From positions 1-30,104 of the forward strand of contig CADCUE010000202.1 of assembly GCA_902805805.1 (NCBI GenBank): a stretch of 30,104 nt of DNA. The letters are read 5' to 3'. Origin of the DNA: an uncultured Frankineae bacterium. Its GTDB lineage: Bacteria > Actinomycetota > Actinomycetes > Mycobacteriales > SCTD01. The position numbers and the translations under genes are program-made. The notes beneath the pieces were generated by a model that was not told where the DNA came from, made no database searches, and was given only the letters and a program-made list of their open reading frames with translations. This document shows, one piece after another, positions 7,675 to 16,118 of the stretch (within the stretch, counting starts at the first letter, position 1; each line of letters begins with the position of its first letter).

Positions 7675-9945
7675 TCAGCCGCGACCGACGGCGCCGTCGT
7701 CCGTGACCGCGAACGACGTCGACAGCGGCGCGGTCGAGTCGCCGCCGACCCAGACGTCGAAGGTCGAGGCGTCCGTCACCCAGTCGCGGACGGCGGCGTT
7801 CCAGTAGCGCCGCTCGGCCGGGCCGATCGCGAACGTCACGGTCTGCGACTGCCCCGCCGCGAGGCTCACCCGCGAGAACCCCTTCAGCTGGCGGACGGGT
7901 CGCGACGCCGACCCGTGCCGCTGGCCGAGGTAGAGCTGGACGACCTCGTCCGCGGCCCGGCCTCCCGAGTTGGTCAGCTCCACCGACACCGTCACCGTGC
8001 CGCCGAGGTCGGTCGAGGTCCGGTCGACCGCGAGGTCGGCGTACGCGAACCGGCTGTAGCTCAGGCCGAAGCCGAACGGGAACAGCGGTGAGCTCTCCTC
8101 GTCCCAGTAGCGCCGCCGCGAGTTCTCGGGCTCGTGGGAGCGCGTGTGCGAGTGGACCATCGGCACCTGCCCGACCGTGCGCGGCCAGGTGAAGGGCAGC
8201 TTCCCGCCGGGCGACACCTCGCCGAACAGCAGATCGGCCACCGCCGTGCCGCCCGAGGTGCCGGGGTACCAGATGTCGAGGACCGCGGGCACGTGCTGCG
8301 CGGCCCACCGCAGGTCGAGCGGCCGCCCGTTCATCACGAGCAGCACCACCGGCGTCCCGGTCGCGACCACGGCCTGCAGCAGCTCCAGCTGCCGGCCGGG
8401 CAGCTCCAGGGACGACCGTGACGCCGCCTCGCCGATCATGTTCTGCCACTCACCCACCACGACGACCGCGACGTCGCAGTCCCGGGCCAGCTCGACCGCG
8501 CGCGAGAGCTCGGCGACCTCGTCGAAGCCGGGCGGGTCCTCCGGCCGGTTCCTGCCCCACATGTCGAACATCGACGGGAACACCCGCTGCACGACCGGCA
8601 CACCGCGGGCGTGCTCGACCCGCACGCCCGGCGCGACCGCGGCCCGGATGCCGTCGAGGACGGTGACCGTCTCGTCGAGGTCGTAGTCGAAGACCCACGG
8701 CCCGAGCGTGTCGCGCCGGGAGTCGGCGAGCGGGCCGAGCACCGCGATCGACGACAGGCCGCCGCGGTCCAGCGGCAGCAGGTCGCCCTCGTTGCGGAGC
8801 AGCACCGCCGAGCGCTGCGCGGCGACGCGGGCCACCTGCCGGTGCGCCGGGTCCGCGAGGACCTCCCGCGCACGGTCCTCGTCCACGAGCGGGGCGTCGA
8901 ACAGCCCCAACCGCAGCTTGGCCTCGAGCACCCGCCGCACGCTGGCCTCGAGCACCTCCGCGCTGACCGCGCCGGCCGCCAGCGCCTCGGGCAGCCGGCC
9001 GTACGCCGGGTCGGCGACGGCCATCTCCATGTCGACACCGGCGTTGAGCGCCCGCGCGCCGGCGTCGGTCAGGTCGGCGGCGAAGCCGTGGGTGACCAGG
9101 TTGCGCACGGCGTTCGCGTCGCTCACCACGAAGCCCTCGAACCCCCAGGTGGAGCGCAGCACCGACTCGAACAGCCACCGGTTGCCCGTCGCGGGGATGC
9201 CGTTGAGGTCCATGTAGCCCGTCATGACGTTGCCGGCGCCGGCCTCCACAGCCGCCTGGAACGGCGGGAAGTACACGTTCCAGAGCTCGGAGTCGGAGAC
9301 GTCGACCTCGTCGTAGTCGCGACCGCCGACGGCGGCGCCGTACGCCGCGAAGTGCTTGGGGCCGGCCAGGACGCGGTCGACCGCGTCGAGCCCGCTGCCC
9401 TGGAAGCCCCGGACCTGGGCGACGGCGACGGCGGCGCCGAGGAAGGGGTCCTCCCCCGCGCCCTCCACGATGCGGCCCCACCGCGGGTCGCGGGCGATGT
9501 CGACCATCGGCGCGAAGGTCCAGGAGATCCCCACCGCTCGGGCCTCGCGCGCGGCGACCGCCTGGCCGCGCTCGATGGTGTCCGGGCACCAGGACGCGGC
9601 CAGTGCGACGGGGACGGGGAGGATCGTCCGGAGCCCGTGGACGACGTCGTAGCCGAACAGCACCGGGATGCCGAGCCGGTGGCCGTCGACGGCGAGGCGC
9701 TGGAGGCGGTTGGTCTCGGCCGGATCGGTGACGAACAGCAGCGAGCCCGCGCGTCCCTCCCGCAGCGCCTGCTCCACCAGCTCCGGCTGCGTGGCGAGGT
9801 CCACGCCGAGGGCCGGCTCCACCTCCGTCTCGGGCGGCAGGCGGAAGTAGAAGTACTGGGTGAGCTGACCGGCCATCTCGGCCGGCGTCAGCTGCGCGAT
9901 GAGCTCGTCGACCCGCTGGTCGACCTGCGACGGAGTCGTCCCCAT
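7675..9945 (-). CDS. bglX: Glycoside hydrolase family 3 beta-glucosidase (BglX-like), cytoplasmic
   Basis: A 756-residue family-3 glycosidase that should release terminal beta-linked glucose (or xylose) from oligosaccharides. Domains in order: a (beta/alpha)8 barrel (about 10-350) with FGYDVVHGLRTI, GPKHFAAYG and the nucleophile Asp276 in GFVVSDANAV. An alpha/beta sandwich (about 375-600) carries the likely acid/base Glu506 in GEAASRSSLELPG. A C-terminal fibronectin III-like domain (about 640-745) has VTVSVELTNSGGRAADEVVQLYL. There is no signal peptide, unlike periplasmic E. coli BglX, so it acts inside the cell on imported sugars. ATG 9945 follows GGAAGGGACC. A stronger AGGAGGTG sits ~28 nt upstream but precedes no usable start. 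It is divergent from the SGNH-like gene. No sugar transporter is adjacent. Confidence 0.9.
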   Translation of the reverse strand: MGTTPSQVDQRVDELIAQLTPAEMAGQLTQYFYFRLPPETEVEPALGVDLATQPELVEQALREGRAGSLLFVTDPAETNRLQRLAVDGHRLGIPVLFGYDVVHGLRTILPVPVALAASWCPDTIERGQAVAAREARAVGISWTFAPMVDIARDPRWGRIVEGAGEDPFLGAAVAVAQVRGFQGSGLDAVDRVLAGPKHFAAYGAAVGGRDYDEVDVSDSELWNVYFPPFQAAVEAGAGNVMTGYMDLNGIPATGNRWLFESVLRSTWGFEGFVVSDANAVRNLVTHGFAADLTDAGARALNAGVDMEMAVADPAYGRLPEALAAGAVSAEVLEASVRRVLEAKLRLGLFDAPLVDEDRAREVLADPAHRQVARVAAQRSAVLLRNEGDLLPLDRGGLSSIAVLGPLADSRRDTLGPWVFDYDLDETVTVLDGIRAAVAPGVRVEHARGVPVVQRVFPSMFDMWGRNRPEDPPGFDEVAELSRAVELARDCDVAVVVVGEWQNMIGEAASRSSLELPGRQLELLQAVVATGTPVVLLVMNGRPLDLRWAAQHVPAVLDIWYPGTSGGTAVADLLFGEVSPGGKLPFTWPRTVGQVPMVHSHTRSHEPENSRRRYWDEESSPLFPFGFGLSYSRFAYADLAVDRTSTDLGGTVTVSVELTNSGGRAADEVVQLYLGQRHGSASRPVRQLKGFSRVSLAAGQSQTVTFAIGPAERRYWNAAVRDWVTDASTFDVWVGGDSTAPLSTSFAVTDDGAVGRG

Positions 9946-10118
9946 GCCGGTCCCTTCCGCGACGGTGACGCCGCGGGCTGCACCTCCTGCGGCGGGCCGC
10001 CGCGGTGCGCGACGGCTCGGGTGCCCGTGGGCGAGCGCAGTCTCCCCCGGCGCCGCTCGCCGTGACCAGGCCCCGGGGCGACGGCGGCCGTGCGCTGCGG
10101 CTGGGCCAGGCTGGGGGG

Positions 10119-10829
10119 ATGACCGCACCGGTGTACGTCGCCCTGGGCGACTCCATCTCCATCGACGAGTACGCCGGCGGTCCCGGGCGCGGCGGCGCCA
10201 GCCTGCTGTTCCGCAACCGCGACGACGACTTCCCGGACTGGCGGGGCCGCGACCTGTCGACCGGTCAGCCGGACGCGGCGTTCGCCCTGCTGGCCACGGA
10301 CGGCGCCACCGTCGAGACCCTGGAGCGGTCCCAGCTCGCGCGCCTGGACCGCCTGGACCGCCGTCCCACGCTGGTGACCCTGACGATCGGCGGCAACGAC
10401 GTCCTGTCCTGCTACGGCGACACGCGGACCGCGCTGGCGACCGTCGCCGAGGTCGCGGACGCCGTGACGCGGGTGCTGGCGCACCTGCAGGCGGTCCTGG
10501 CCCCGGACGCGCGCGTGGTGGTCGGGACGGTGTACGACCCGAGCGACGGGACCGCGGACGCGGAGCGCCTGCACCTGCCGCCCTGGCCGGACGCCGTGGA
10601 GGTCCTCGCGGAGCTCAACGCATCACTGCGGCGCGTGGCCGCCGAGGGCGGCGCCGCCGTCGCGGAGATCGCCCGGGTGTTCCTCGGCCACGGCCTGCTC
10701 GCGGGCGACCCGAGCCGCCCGGAGGCTCGACCGCCGGCGCGGGACGTGTGGTTCTGCAGCGTCATCGAGCCCAACGCCTGGGGAGCGGGCGGTGTGCGGG
10801 AGGCGTTCTGGGGGGCGCTCGGCGGCTGA
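10119..10829 (+). CDS. SGNH/GDSL-hydrolase-like protein with altered catalytic C-terminus
   Basis: 236 residues, SGNH fold. Block I is YVALGDSISIDEY, with the nucleophile-type Ser12, and block III is TIGGNDVL (Gly92, Asn93). The C-terminal block normally reads DxxHPN with catalytic Asp and His. Here it reads SVIEPNAWGAGGVREAF (Ser214, Glu217), so both catalytic positions appear replaced while the Pro-Asn is kept. The protein may be inactive, or use other residues, or my alignment may be off. There is no signal peptide, so it is cytoplasmic. The ATG at 10119 is preceded by GGGGGG. CAGGCT lies exactly 6 nt before it, a possible weak -10 box giving a leaderless message. It converges on the NAD kinase gene. 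Confidence 0.75.
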   Translation: MTAPVYVALGDSISIDEYAGGPGRGGASLLFRNRDDDFPDWRGRDLSTGQPDAAFALLATDGATVETLERSQLARLDRLDRRPTLVTLTIGGNDVLSCYGDTRTALATVAEVADAVTRVLAHLQAVLAPDARVVVGTVYDPSDGTADAERLHLPPWPDAVEVLAELNASLRRVAAEGGAAVAEIARVFLGHGLLAGDPSRPEARPPARDVWFCSVIEPNAWGAGGVREAFWGALGG

Positions 10830-10848
10830 GGGACGGCCGGATCGAGGG

Positions 10849-11667
10849 CTACGCGCTGAACTGCGAGCGCAGCACGCGTTCGGTCAGGGTGTCCGCCGCG
10901 TCGAACAGCACGGTCGCCGTGCGTTCCGGGGCCTCCTGCACCACGACGCGCGTGGTGAGGACCTCTCCCCTGCCGTCGGCGCTCACCGCCACGGGACGGT
11001 GCTCGTCGTCGAGCACCTCGACCTCGACCCGCGAGCCGCGTGACACCAGGGCGCCGGACCACCGCTGCGGCCGGAGCGCGCAGATGGGCGTGACCGCCAG
11101 GACCCCGCTGGTCAGCGGGAGGACCGGCCCGCCGGCCGAGCGGTTGTAGGCGGTGGACCCGGCGGGCGTGGCGACGATCAAGCCGTCCCCGACGAGCTGC
11201 GGCAGCCGCTCGACGCCGTCCACCAGCAGACGCAGCCGGGCGCTCTGCGAGGACGTGCGGCGCAGCGCGACCTCGTTGAAGGCCAGCTGCGGCGGCTGCG
11301 GTGCTCCGTCGGGTCCTGTGGCCGTCAGGCTCAGCGGGACCACCCGCTCGGCCAGCGCCGCCGCGATCCGCCGCTCCAGGTCGTCGTCGTCGGACCAGGC
11401 GTTGAGCAGGAAGCCGGTCGTCCCCCGGTGCAGGCCGAAGACCGGCACGTCGCGGTCGGCCGCCACCAGCTCGTGCAGCGCGTGCAGCAGCGTGCCGTCG
11501 CCGCCGACGGTCACCAGCGCGTCGGCCTGTCCGAGCGGCACCCAGGTGCGTCCTCGGGTGAGCTCGGCCAGCGCGGCCTGGGCGGCCGCGGCGGGACTGG
11601 CCAGGACGGCCAGCCGGGGAGGGCCGGGCGGGGCGGCGACACGCTCGGGGACCTCGGCGCTGCTCAT
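10849..11667 (-). CDS. NAD kinase, atypical (alphaproteobacterial-like) type
   Basis: 272 residues. It phosphorylates NAD to NADP in the cytoplasm. Motifs: GGDGTLLHALH (Asp57 catalytic), FGLHRGTTGFLLN, FNEVALRR (Asn131-Glu132), and DGLIVATPAGSTAYNRSAGGP (161-181). The RGTTGFLLN block and the stretch LPLTSGVLAVTPICALRPQRWSGAL resemble the short alphaproteobacterial enzymes. The usual actinobacterial NadK has GVNLGRIGFLAE and a longer N-terminus. It is therefore probably a second, divergent NAD kinase. ATG 11667 gives MSSAEVPERV, with AAGG upstream. It is divergent from the small membrane protein gene at 11732. An NadK-superfamily lipid kinase is less likely given the intact GGDG and NE motifs. 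Confidence 0.82.
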   Translation of the reverse strand: MSSAEVPERVAAPPGPPRLAVLASPAAAAQAALAELTRGRTWVPLGQADALVTVGGDGTLLHALHELVAADRDVPVFGLHRGTTGFLLNAWSDDDDLERRIAAALAERVVPLSLTATGPDGAPQPPQLAFNEVALRRTSSQSARLRLLVDGVERLPQLVGDGLIVATPAGSTAYNRSAGGPVLPLTSGVLAVTPICALRPQRWSGALVSRGSRVEVEVLDDEHRPVAVSADGRGEVLTTRVVVQEAPERTATVLFDAADTLTERVLRSQFSA

Positions 11668-11731
11668 CCCGCTGCCTTGCCCCGCCCGGACGCTGTCCAC
11701 CGGGACCGCTTGGGCCGGAGGGCGGCGGGGC

Positions 11732-12223
11732 GTGAACAAGGCCGGCAACGACCTGCGCGACCCGCTCGACAAGGTGCGGGTCGCCGAGTCGGCGTGGCAG
11801 CGCTTCGCACCGGTCGAGTGGGCGGGCATCGCCGCCGTGCTGGCCGCCGGCTCGCAGCTGACCCGCGCCAGCAAGGGCCGGCTGGCCACCCAGCACGGCT
11901 GGGCCCGCGCCGGCAGCACCAAGGCGGCGGTGGCGGTGGCCGGCGCAGCCGCGACGGCCTTCGCCGCCTGCAGCGGCAAGAGGATCGGCGAGCTCACCGA
12001 GCAGGCCGCCGCCTCAGGGCGGCCGTTCGACGTGCAGGACGCCTCCCAGCCGTCGGTGCAGACCCCGCCGGAGATCGCCCAGTGGCAGAAGCGCCAGCAG
12101 GTGGCGCAGCACCTCGTCCCGATCGCGAGCGGCGCCAACATCGTCCTGAACGCCTACCTGGTGCAGACCTGCCGCCCGGGCGCGACGGCCCGCGGGGTGG
12201 CCCGGACGCTGCTCGGCCGCTGA
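11732..12223 (+). CDS. Hypothetical small membrane-associated protein
   Basis: 163 residues from GTG 11732 (VNKAGNDLRDPLDKVRVAES), with GGAGG about 11 nt upstream. Weakly hydrophobic stretches occur at about 31-45 (AGIAAVLAAGSQL), 63-80 (STKAAVAVAGAAATAFAA) and near 135-150 (IASGANIVLNAYLV), suggesting two or three membrane or amphipathic helices. The central part ASQPSVQTPPEIAQWQKRQQV looks soluble. I recognise no family. Similar unnamed proteins occur in actinobacteria from memory, but no function can be given. It is convergent with the GltS-domain gene, 21 bp away. Confidence 0.65.
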   Translation: MNKAGNDLRDPLDKVRVAESAWQRFAPVEWAGIAAVLAAGSQLTRASKGRLATQHGWARAGSTKAAVAVAGAAATAFAACSGKRIGELTEQAAASGRPFDVQDASQPSVQTPPEIAQWQKRQQVAQHLVPIASGANIVLNAYLVQTCRPGATARGVARTLLGR

Positions 12224-12244
12224 GCTCGCTCAGCTCCTCGGTCG

Positions 12245-13822
12245 TCAGCCCTGCGCGGTCGGTGACGGCGGAGCGGTCCCGCCCTGGCCCTCGGTGGACG
12301 TCATGAGGCGCACGATCTCGGCGCAGTCCTGCTCCGACGGCATGCCCCAGCCCGGCCGGTAGCCGTAGACCTCGTCGAGCGGGGTCGACGCCGTGCGGCC
12401 GTCGAGCACCTCGACGGCACCCGTGGAGATCAGCCCGGGGTGCTCGACACCGCAGGCCTCCGCGACCTTGACGAGATCGCGGCGGAGCGTCTTGACGTAG
12501 TTCGCCGCGCGTACCGACTTGAGCGCCGGGTCCAGTCCGCGCGTCAGCCAGGCGTTCTGCGTGGCGACCCCGGTGGGGCAGGTGTCGGTGTGGCACTTCT
12601 GCGCCTGGATGCAGCCGATCGACAGCATCGCCTCGCGGGCGACGTTGACCATGTCGCAGCCGAGCGCGAACGCGACCACCGCGTTGTCCGGCAGCCCCAG
12701 CTTGCCGGCGCCGACGAACACGACCCCGTCGGTCAGGCCGCGCTCGGCGAAGACGCTGTAGACGCGGGCGAAGCCGAGCTGGAAGGGCAGCGAGACGGAG
12801 TCGGTGAAGATCAGCGGTGCCGCACCCGTGCCGCCCTCCCCGCCGTCCAACGTCACGAAGTCCACGCCCCGGCCCGTGTCCGCCATCAGAGCGGTCAGGT
12901 CGTGCCAGAAGTCGAGGTCGCCGACGGCGGACTTGATGCCCACCGGCAGCCCGGTCTCCGCGGCCAGGAGCTCGACCCAGTCGAGCAGGCTGTCCGCGTC
13001 GCTGAACTCCGCGTGCCGGGACGGGCTGATGCAGTCCTGCCCCTCCCGCACGCCGCGGGTGGCCGCGATCTCGGCGGAGACCTTCGGCCCGGGCAGCACC
13101 CCGCCCAGCCCCGGCTTGGCGCCCTGGCTGAGCTTGATCTCCAGAGCGCGGACGGGTGCGCCGGCGACCAGGTCCTTGAGCCGCGCCAGGTCGAAGCGGC
13201 CGGACTCGTCCCGGCAGCCGAAGTACGCGGTGCCGAGCTGGAACACGAGCTCGCCGCCCTTGCGGTGGTAGGGCGACAGCCCGCCCTCCCCGGTGTTCTG
13301 CAGGCAGCCGGCCAGCGCGGCCCCGCGGTTCAGCGCCTCGACGGCCGCGCCCGACAGCGAGCCGAAGCTCATGGCCGAGATGTTCACCACCGAGCGGGGC
13401 CGGAAGGCGGCGGCCCTCCCCCGGGCGGCGCCGAGCACCTTCGCGCAGGGCAGGTCGACCTCGTGCCCGGCGGTGGGCGAGGACGGCGGCACCGCCCGGC
13501 CGAACGTGCGGTGCTTGATGACTGCATATCCGGCGGTGTACTCGACGTCGTTGTCCGTGCCGAAGCCGAAGTAGTTGTTCTCGCCCTTGGAGGACGCGTA
13601 GACCCAGCGTCGCTGGTCGCGCGTGAACGGCCGTTCCTCGTTGTTGCTGGCGACGAGGTACTGGCGCAGCTCCGGGCCGATGCCCTCGAGCAGGAAGCGC
13701 GCACGCCCGAGGACCGGGAAGTTCCGCAGCAGCGCGTGGTCTCGCTGCAGCAGGTCGTGGACGGCGAGGCCGGCCAGGGCGGACAGCCCGGCCAGGGCGG
13801 AGCTGCGTCCGAGATGCGTCAC
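12245..13822 (-). CDS. GltS-domain FMN-binding protein (glutamate synthase large-subunit-like)
   Basis: 525 residues with the central FMN and iron-sulfur domain of glutamate synthase but no glutaminase or C-terminal GXGXG domain, as in YerD-type proteins. Key stretches are VVNISAMSFGSLSGAAVEALNRGA, NTGEGGLSPYH, EIKLSQGAKPGLGGVLPG, GIKSAVGDLDFW and the phosphate-binding VTLDGGEGGTGAAP. A Cys cluster GCIQAQKCHTDTCPTG (Cys404, 410, 415) should bind a 3Fe-4S centre. A hydrophobic N-terminus (ALAGLSALAGLAVHDLL) may associate with the membrane. Without the glutaminase domain it could act with ammonia or be another flavin-dependent oxidoreductase; the substrate is unproven. GTG 13822 follows GAGGAC. 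Convergent neighbour on one side, divergent stress-type operon on the other. Confidence 0.85.
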   Translation of the reverse strand: MTHLGRSSALAGLSALAGLAVHDLLQRDHALLRNFPVLGRARFLLEGIGPELRQYLVASNNEERPFTRDQRRWVYASSKGENNYFGFGTDNDVEYTAGYAVIKHRTFGRAVPPSSPTAGHEVDLPCAKVLGAARGRAAAFRPRSVVNISAMSFGSLSGAAVEALNRGAALAGCLQNTGEGGLSPYHRKGGELVFQLGTAYFGCRDESGRFDLARLKDLVAGAPVRALEIKLSQGAKPGLGGVLPGPKVSAEIAATRGVREGQDCISPSRHAEFSDADSLLDWVELLAAETGLPVGIKSAVGDLDFWHDLTALMADTGRGVDFVTLDGGEGGTGAAPLIFTDSVSLPFQLGFARVYSVFAERGLTDGVVFVGAGKLGLPDNAVVAFALGCDMVNVAREAMLSIGCIQAQKCHTDTCPTGVATQNAWLTRGLDPALKSVRAANYVKTLRRDLVKVAEACGVEHPGLISTGAVEVLDGRTASTPLDEVYGYRPGWGMPSEQDCAEIVRLMTSTEGQGGTAPPSPTAQG

Positions 13823-13958
13823 AGGGGAAGTGTCCTCGCCTCGAGCGGGACGAGCAGGGAAATGCCGAAATGCGCCGGACTCGTGCTCGGTGTCCGGCTC
13901 ATGGTGGTGTGCCCCGCCAGTGGGTAGGTGCGGATCACATCGACAGGAGGAGGATCGT

Positions 13959-14780
13959 GTGACGAGCCCGGGACAGGTCGCAGGTGCGACACAGCAGGCG
14001 GCCGGACAGACGGCGACGACGGCCAAGGACGAAGCCGTCCAGGTCGGTCAGGTCGCGGCCTCCGCCGCGACCGACGTGGCGGGCACCGCCAAGCAGCAGG
14101 CCGGCCAGGTCGCCGGTGAGGCGGTCAACCAGCTCAAGTCGCTCACCGACGACGCGCGCAACCAGGCGAGCCAGCAGGTCAGCAACGCCACGGACAAGCT
14201 CAGCTCGACCGTGCGCTCGCTGGCGAGCGAGATGCGCGACCTGGGACAGGGCAAGGCCGACGGCTCCGGCACGGTCGCAGGGCTGGTCCAGCAGCTCGCC
14301 GACAAGGGCGAGCAGATCGCCGACTACGTGTCGGCGCAGGGACCGGGCGGTCTGGTGCAGGAGCTGCGCGGGTTCGCCTCGCGCAAGCCCGGGACCTTCC
14401 TGCTCGGCGCGCTGGCCGCGGGTGCCCTGACGGGCCGCATGGTCAAGGGCGCCACGGCGGGGAGCTCCGGTGGGAGCACCACCGGCACCCGCACGTCCGG
14501 CTCCGGCGGCGCGCTGCCGTACGAGTCGGACCTGGCCCTGGCGCCGGTCTCCACCGCCCCGCCGGTCACCGCCCCGCCGGTCACCGCCCCGCCGGTGACG
14601 ACGGAGTCGTCGACCTACATGGGTGCGGTGCCCGTCGTGCACAGCGACGACAGCGGCGTCCTGGACAGCGACGTCAACACGATCGGACCGGTCTCGGGTG
14701 ACGACCGGCTGCGCGCCGAGGGCCTGGAGACGACCCCGTTCGAGCAGGGCGAGCGCGAGCCGGGCACGGGGCTGCGATGA
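13959..14780 (+). CDS. Ala-rich amphipathic-helix membrane protein, first gene of the Holin-X/DUF3618 operon
   Basis: 273 residues from GTG 13959 (VTSPGQVAGATQQAAGQ), with AGGAGGAGG just upstream, a very strong ribosome site. Residues 5-95 are long Ala/Gln/Thr/Lys helices of the type seen in LEA-like and stress-induced proteins (TAKQQAGQVAGEAVNQLKS, VSNATDKLSSTVRSL). A hydrophobic segment GTFLLGALAAGALTGRMV is at about 145-162. A disordered tail follows, with three APPVT repeats and an acidic end. Its place ahead of Holin-X and DUF3618 genes matches a common actinobacterial operon sometimes labelled nutrient-deprivation-induced. The function is unproven, presumably envelope homeostasis. Its stop overlaps the next start as ATGA. 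Confidence 0.72.
   Translation: MTSPGQVAGATQQAAGQTATTAKDEAVQVGQVAASAATDVAGTAKQQAGQVAGEAVNQLKSLTDDARNQASQQVSNATDKLSSTVRSLASEMRDLGQGKADGSGTVAGLVQQLADKGEQIADYVSAQGPGGLVQELRGFASRKPGTFLLGALAAGALTGRMVKGATAGSSGGSTTGTRTSGSGGALPYESDLALAPVSTAPPVTAPPVTAPPVTTESSTYMGAVPVVHSDDSGVLDSDVNTIGPVSGDDRLRAEGLETTPFEQGEREPGTGLR
14556..14600 (+). repeat. Three in-frame 15-bp repeats (APPVT)
   Basis: gccccgccggtcacc occurs three times in tandem, the last copy with small changes, encoding APPVTAPPVTAPPVT in the proline-rich tail. Copy number may vary between strains. Confidence 0.8.
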
Positions 14781-15223
14781 CCGACCCCGACGTGAGCGCC
14801 GTCCGCGTCACCCAGACCAGCAGCACGAGCGGCACCGACGTCACGCAGCACAGCGTCGGCGAGCTCGTCCGGGAGGTCACGCAGGACCTGACGAAGCTCT
14901 TCAACCAGGAGCTCGAGCTGGCCAAGCTCGAGGTCAAGGTCGAGGCGAAGAAGGCCGGCAAGACCGCGGGTGCGTTCGGCGGGGCCGGTGTCGCCGGCTA
15001 CTTCGCGGTGCTGTTCGCGTCCCTGACCCTGATGTTCGCCCTCGGCAGCCTGCTCGGCAGCCTGATCTGGGGCGCGCTGATCGTCACGGTGCTGTGGGCG
15101 ATCGTCGGTGCGGTGCTGTTCAGCCGCGCCAAGAAGCAGGCCGCTCAGATCAACCCCAAGCCAGAGATGACCGTGCAGACCCTGAAGGAGGACGCGCAGT
15201 GGGCCAAGACCCGGAGCAGCTGA
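14777..15223 (+). CDS. Actinobacterial Holin-X family (phage holin-like) membrane protein
   Basis: 148 residues. The N-terminal half is soluble, with SVGELVREVTQDLTKLFNQELELAKLEV and a Lys/Ala-rich amphipathic helix. Two membrane spans follow at about 68-90 (GVAGYFAVLFASLTLMFALG) and 95-116 (SLIWGALIVTVLWAIVGAVLF), then a positive tail. This is the standard Holin-X (PF07332) layout, found in chromosomal operons without other phage genes, so the holin name is structural and not evidence of a prophage. Translation is coupled to the gene before (ATGA overlap). The stop overlaps the next gene by 25 bp, so the three proteins are probably made together. Confidence 0.82.
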   Translation: MTDPDVSAVRVTQTSSTSGTDVTQHSVGELVREVTQDLTKLFNQELELAKLEVKVEAKKAGKTAGAFGGAGVAGYFAVLFASLTLMFALGSLLGSLIWGALIVTVLWAIVGAVLFSRAKKQAAQINPKPEMTVQTLKEDAQWAKTRSS

Positions 15224-16101
15224 GGGCCGAGATCGCGCGCACCCGCGCCGAGCTCGGTCAGGATCTCGACGTCCTCGTCGAGAAGGTCACCCCGTCCAAG
15301 GTCGTCGAGCGCAAGGTCGACGCGACGAAGGAAGCAGTGGTGGGTGTGAAGGACAAGATCATGGGTTCGGCCTCGTCGGCCAAGGAGTCCGTGATGGGCT
15401 CGGCCGGCACGACCAGCAGCGCGGTCGGCGGATCCGTCGGCGGCGCCGGCTCGTCGATCTCCGGTGCGGCCTCCTCGGCCACCAGCACGGTGTCCGGTGC
15501 GGCGCAGAACGCCGGCAGCACCGTCGCCGGCGCCGCGAGCAGCGCCGTGGACAGCGTGAGCTCGGCCGCCTCGCAGGCGCCCGCGCAGGTCACGCAGAAG
15601 GCTGCGGGCAACCCGCTCGCCGCGGGCGTCATCGCCTTCGGCCTCGGCTGGCTGGTCTCCAGCCTGCTGCCCGCCAGCAAGGTCGAGCAGCAGGGTGCGA
15701 GCAAGCTCAAGGACGCGGCGCAGTCGGTCGCCGAGCCGGTCAAGCAGGGACTGACGGCCGCGGCCACCGAGGTCAAGGAGAACCTCGCGCCCGCCGCCCA
15801 GGAGGCCGTCGCCGTCGTCAAGCAGGAGGCGACCGACGCGGTGTCCACGGTCAAGGACACCGCCGGCGACGCGCAGTCGCAGGTGACCGAGCAGGCCAGC
15901 ACCTCGGCCGGCACCGTCAAGGACACGGCCCAGTCAGCCGCGCAGGACGCCAAGGAGCAGGCGACCGGTCCGCAGTCCGGTGCGCAGACCAGCCCCCCGC
16001 CGCCGGTCACCGACACCCCGACGGTCGCCGTCGTCCTCGAGGACGAGGTCACGACGCCGTACTCGACCGACCCCGTACCGCCCCGGCCTCCGCTGAGGTA
16101 G
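15199..16101 (+). CDS. DUF3618 family membrane protein with long Ser/Ala-rich region
   Basis: 300 residues from GTG 15199, with AAGGAGG 8 nt upstream. The DUF3618 motif is at residues 3-40 (DPEQLRAEIARTRAELGQDLDVLVEKVTP, cited here in overlapping pieces: DPEQLRAEIARTRAEL and GQDLDVLVEKVTP). A low-complexity Ser/Ala/Gly region (58-128) follows, then one hydrophobic segment at about 138-158 (NPLAAGVIAFGLGWLVSSLL). After that come amphipathic Ala/Lys/Gln helices (VAEPVKQGLTAAATEVKEN, AVSTVKDTAGDAQSQV) and a proline-rich acidic end. It is much longer than minimal DUF3618 proteins. It is the last gene of the operon, followed by a strong hairpin. A role in the envelope or stress is inferred from context only. 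Confidence 0.8.
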   Translation: MGQDPEQLRAEIARTRAELGQDLDVLVEKVTPSKVVERKVDATKEAVVGVKDKIMGSASSAKESVMGSAGTTSSAVGGSVGGAGSSISGAASSATSTVSGAAQNAGSTVAGAASSAVDSVSSAASQAPAQVTQKAAGNPLAAGVIAFGLGWLVSSLLPASKVEQQGASKLKDAAQSVAEPVKQGLTAAATEVKENLAPAAQEAVAVVKQEATDAVSTVKDTAGDAQSQVTEQASTSAGTVKDTAQSAAQDAKEQATGPQSGAQTSPPPPVTDTPTVAVVLEDEVTTPYSTDPVPPRPPLR

Positions 16102-16118
16102 TCCGACGCACGACTGCT

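Noticed and set aside
9964..9985. Ideal AGGAGGTG ribosome site upstream of the beta-glucosidase
   Set aside because: No ATG, GTG or TTG lies at a usable distance in the gene's frame. The ATG at 9945, with GGAAGGGACC, is a better start.
14777..15223. Prophage indicated by the holin-like gene
   Set aside because: Holin-X proteins are chromosomal in actinobacteria. No integrase, lysin, capsid or tail genes are nearby.
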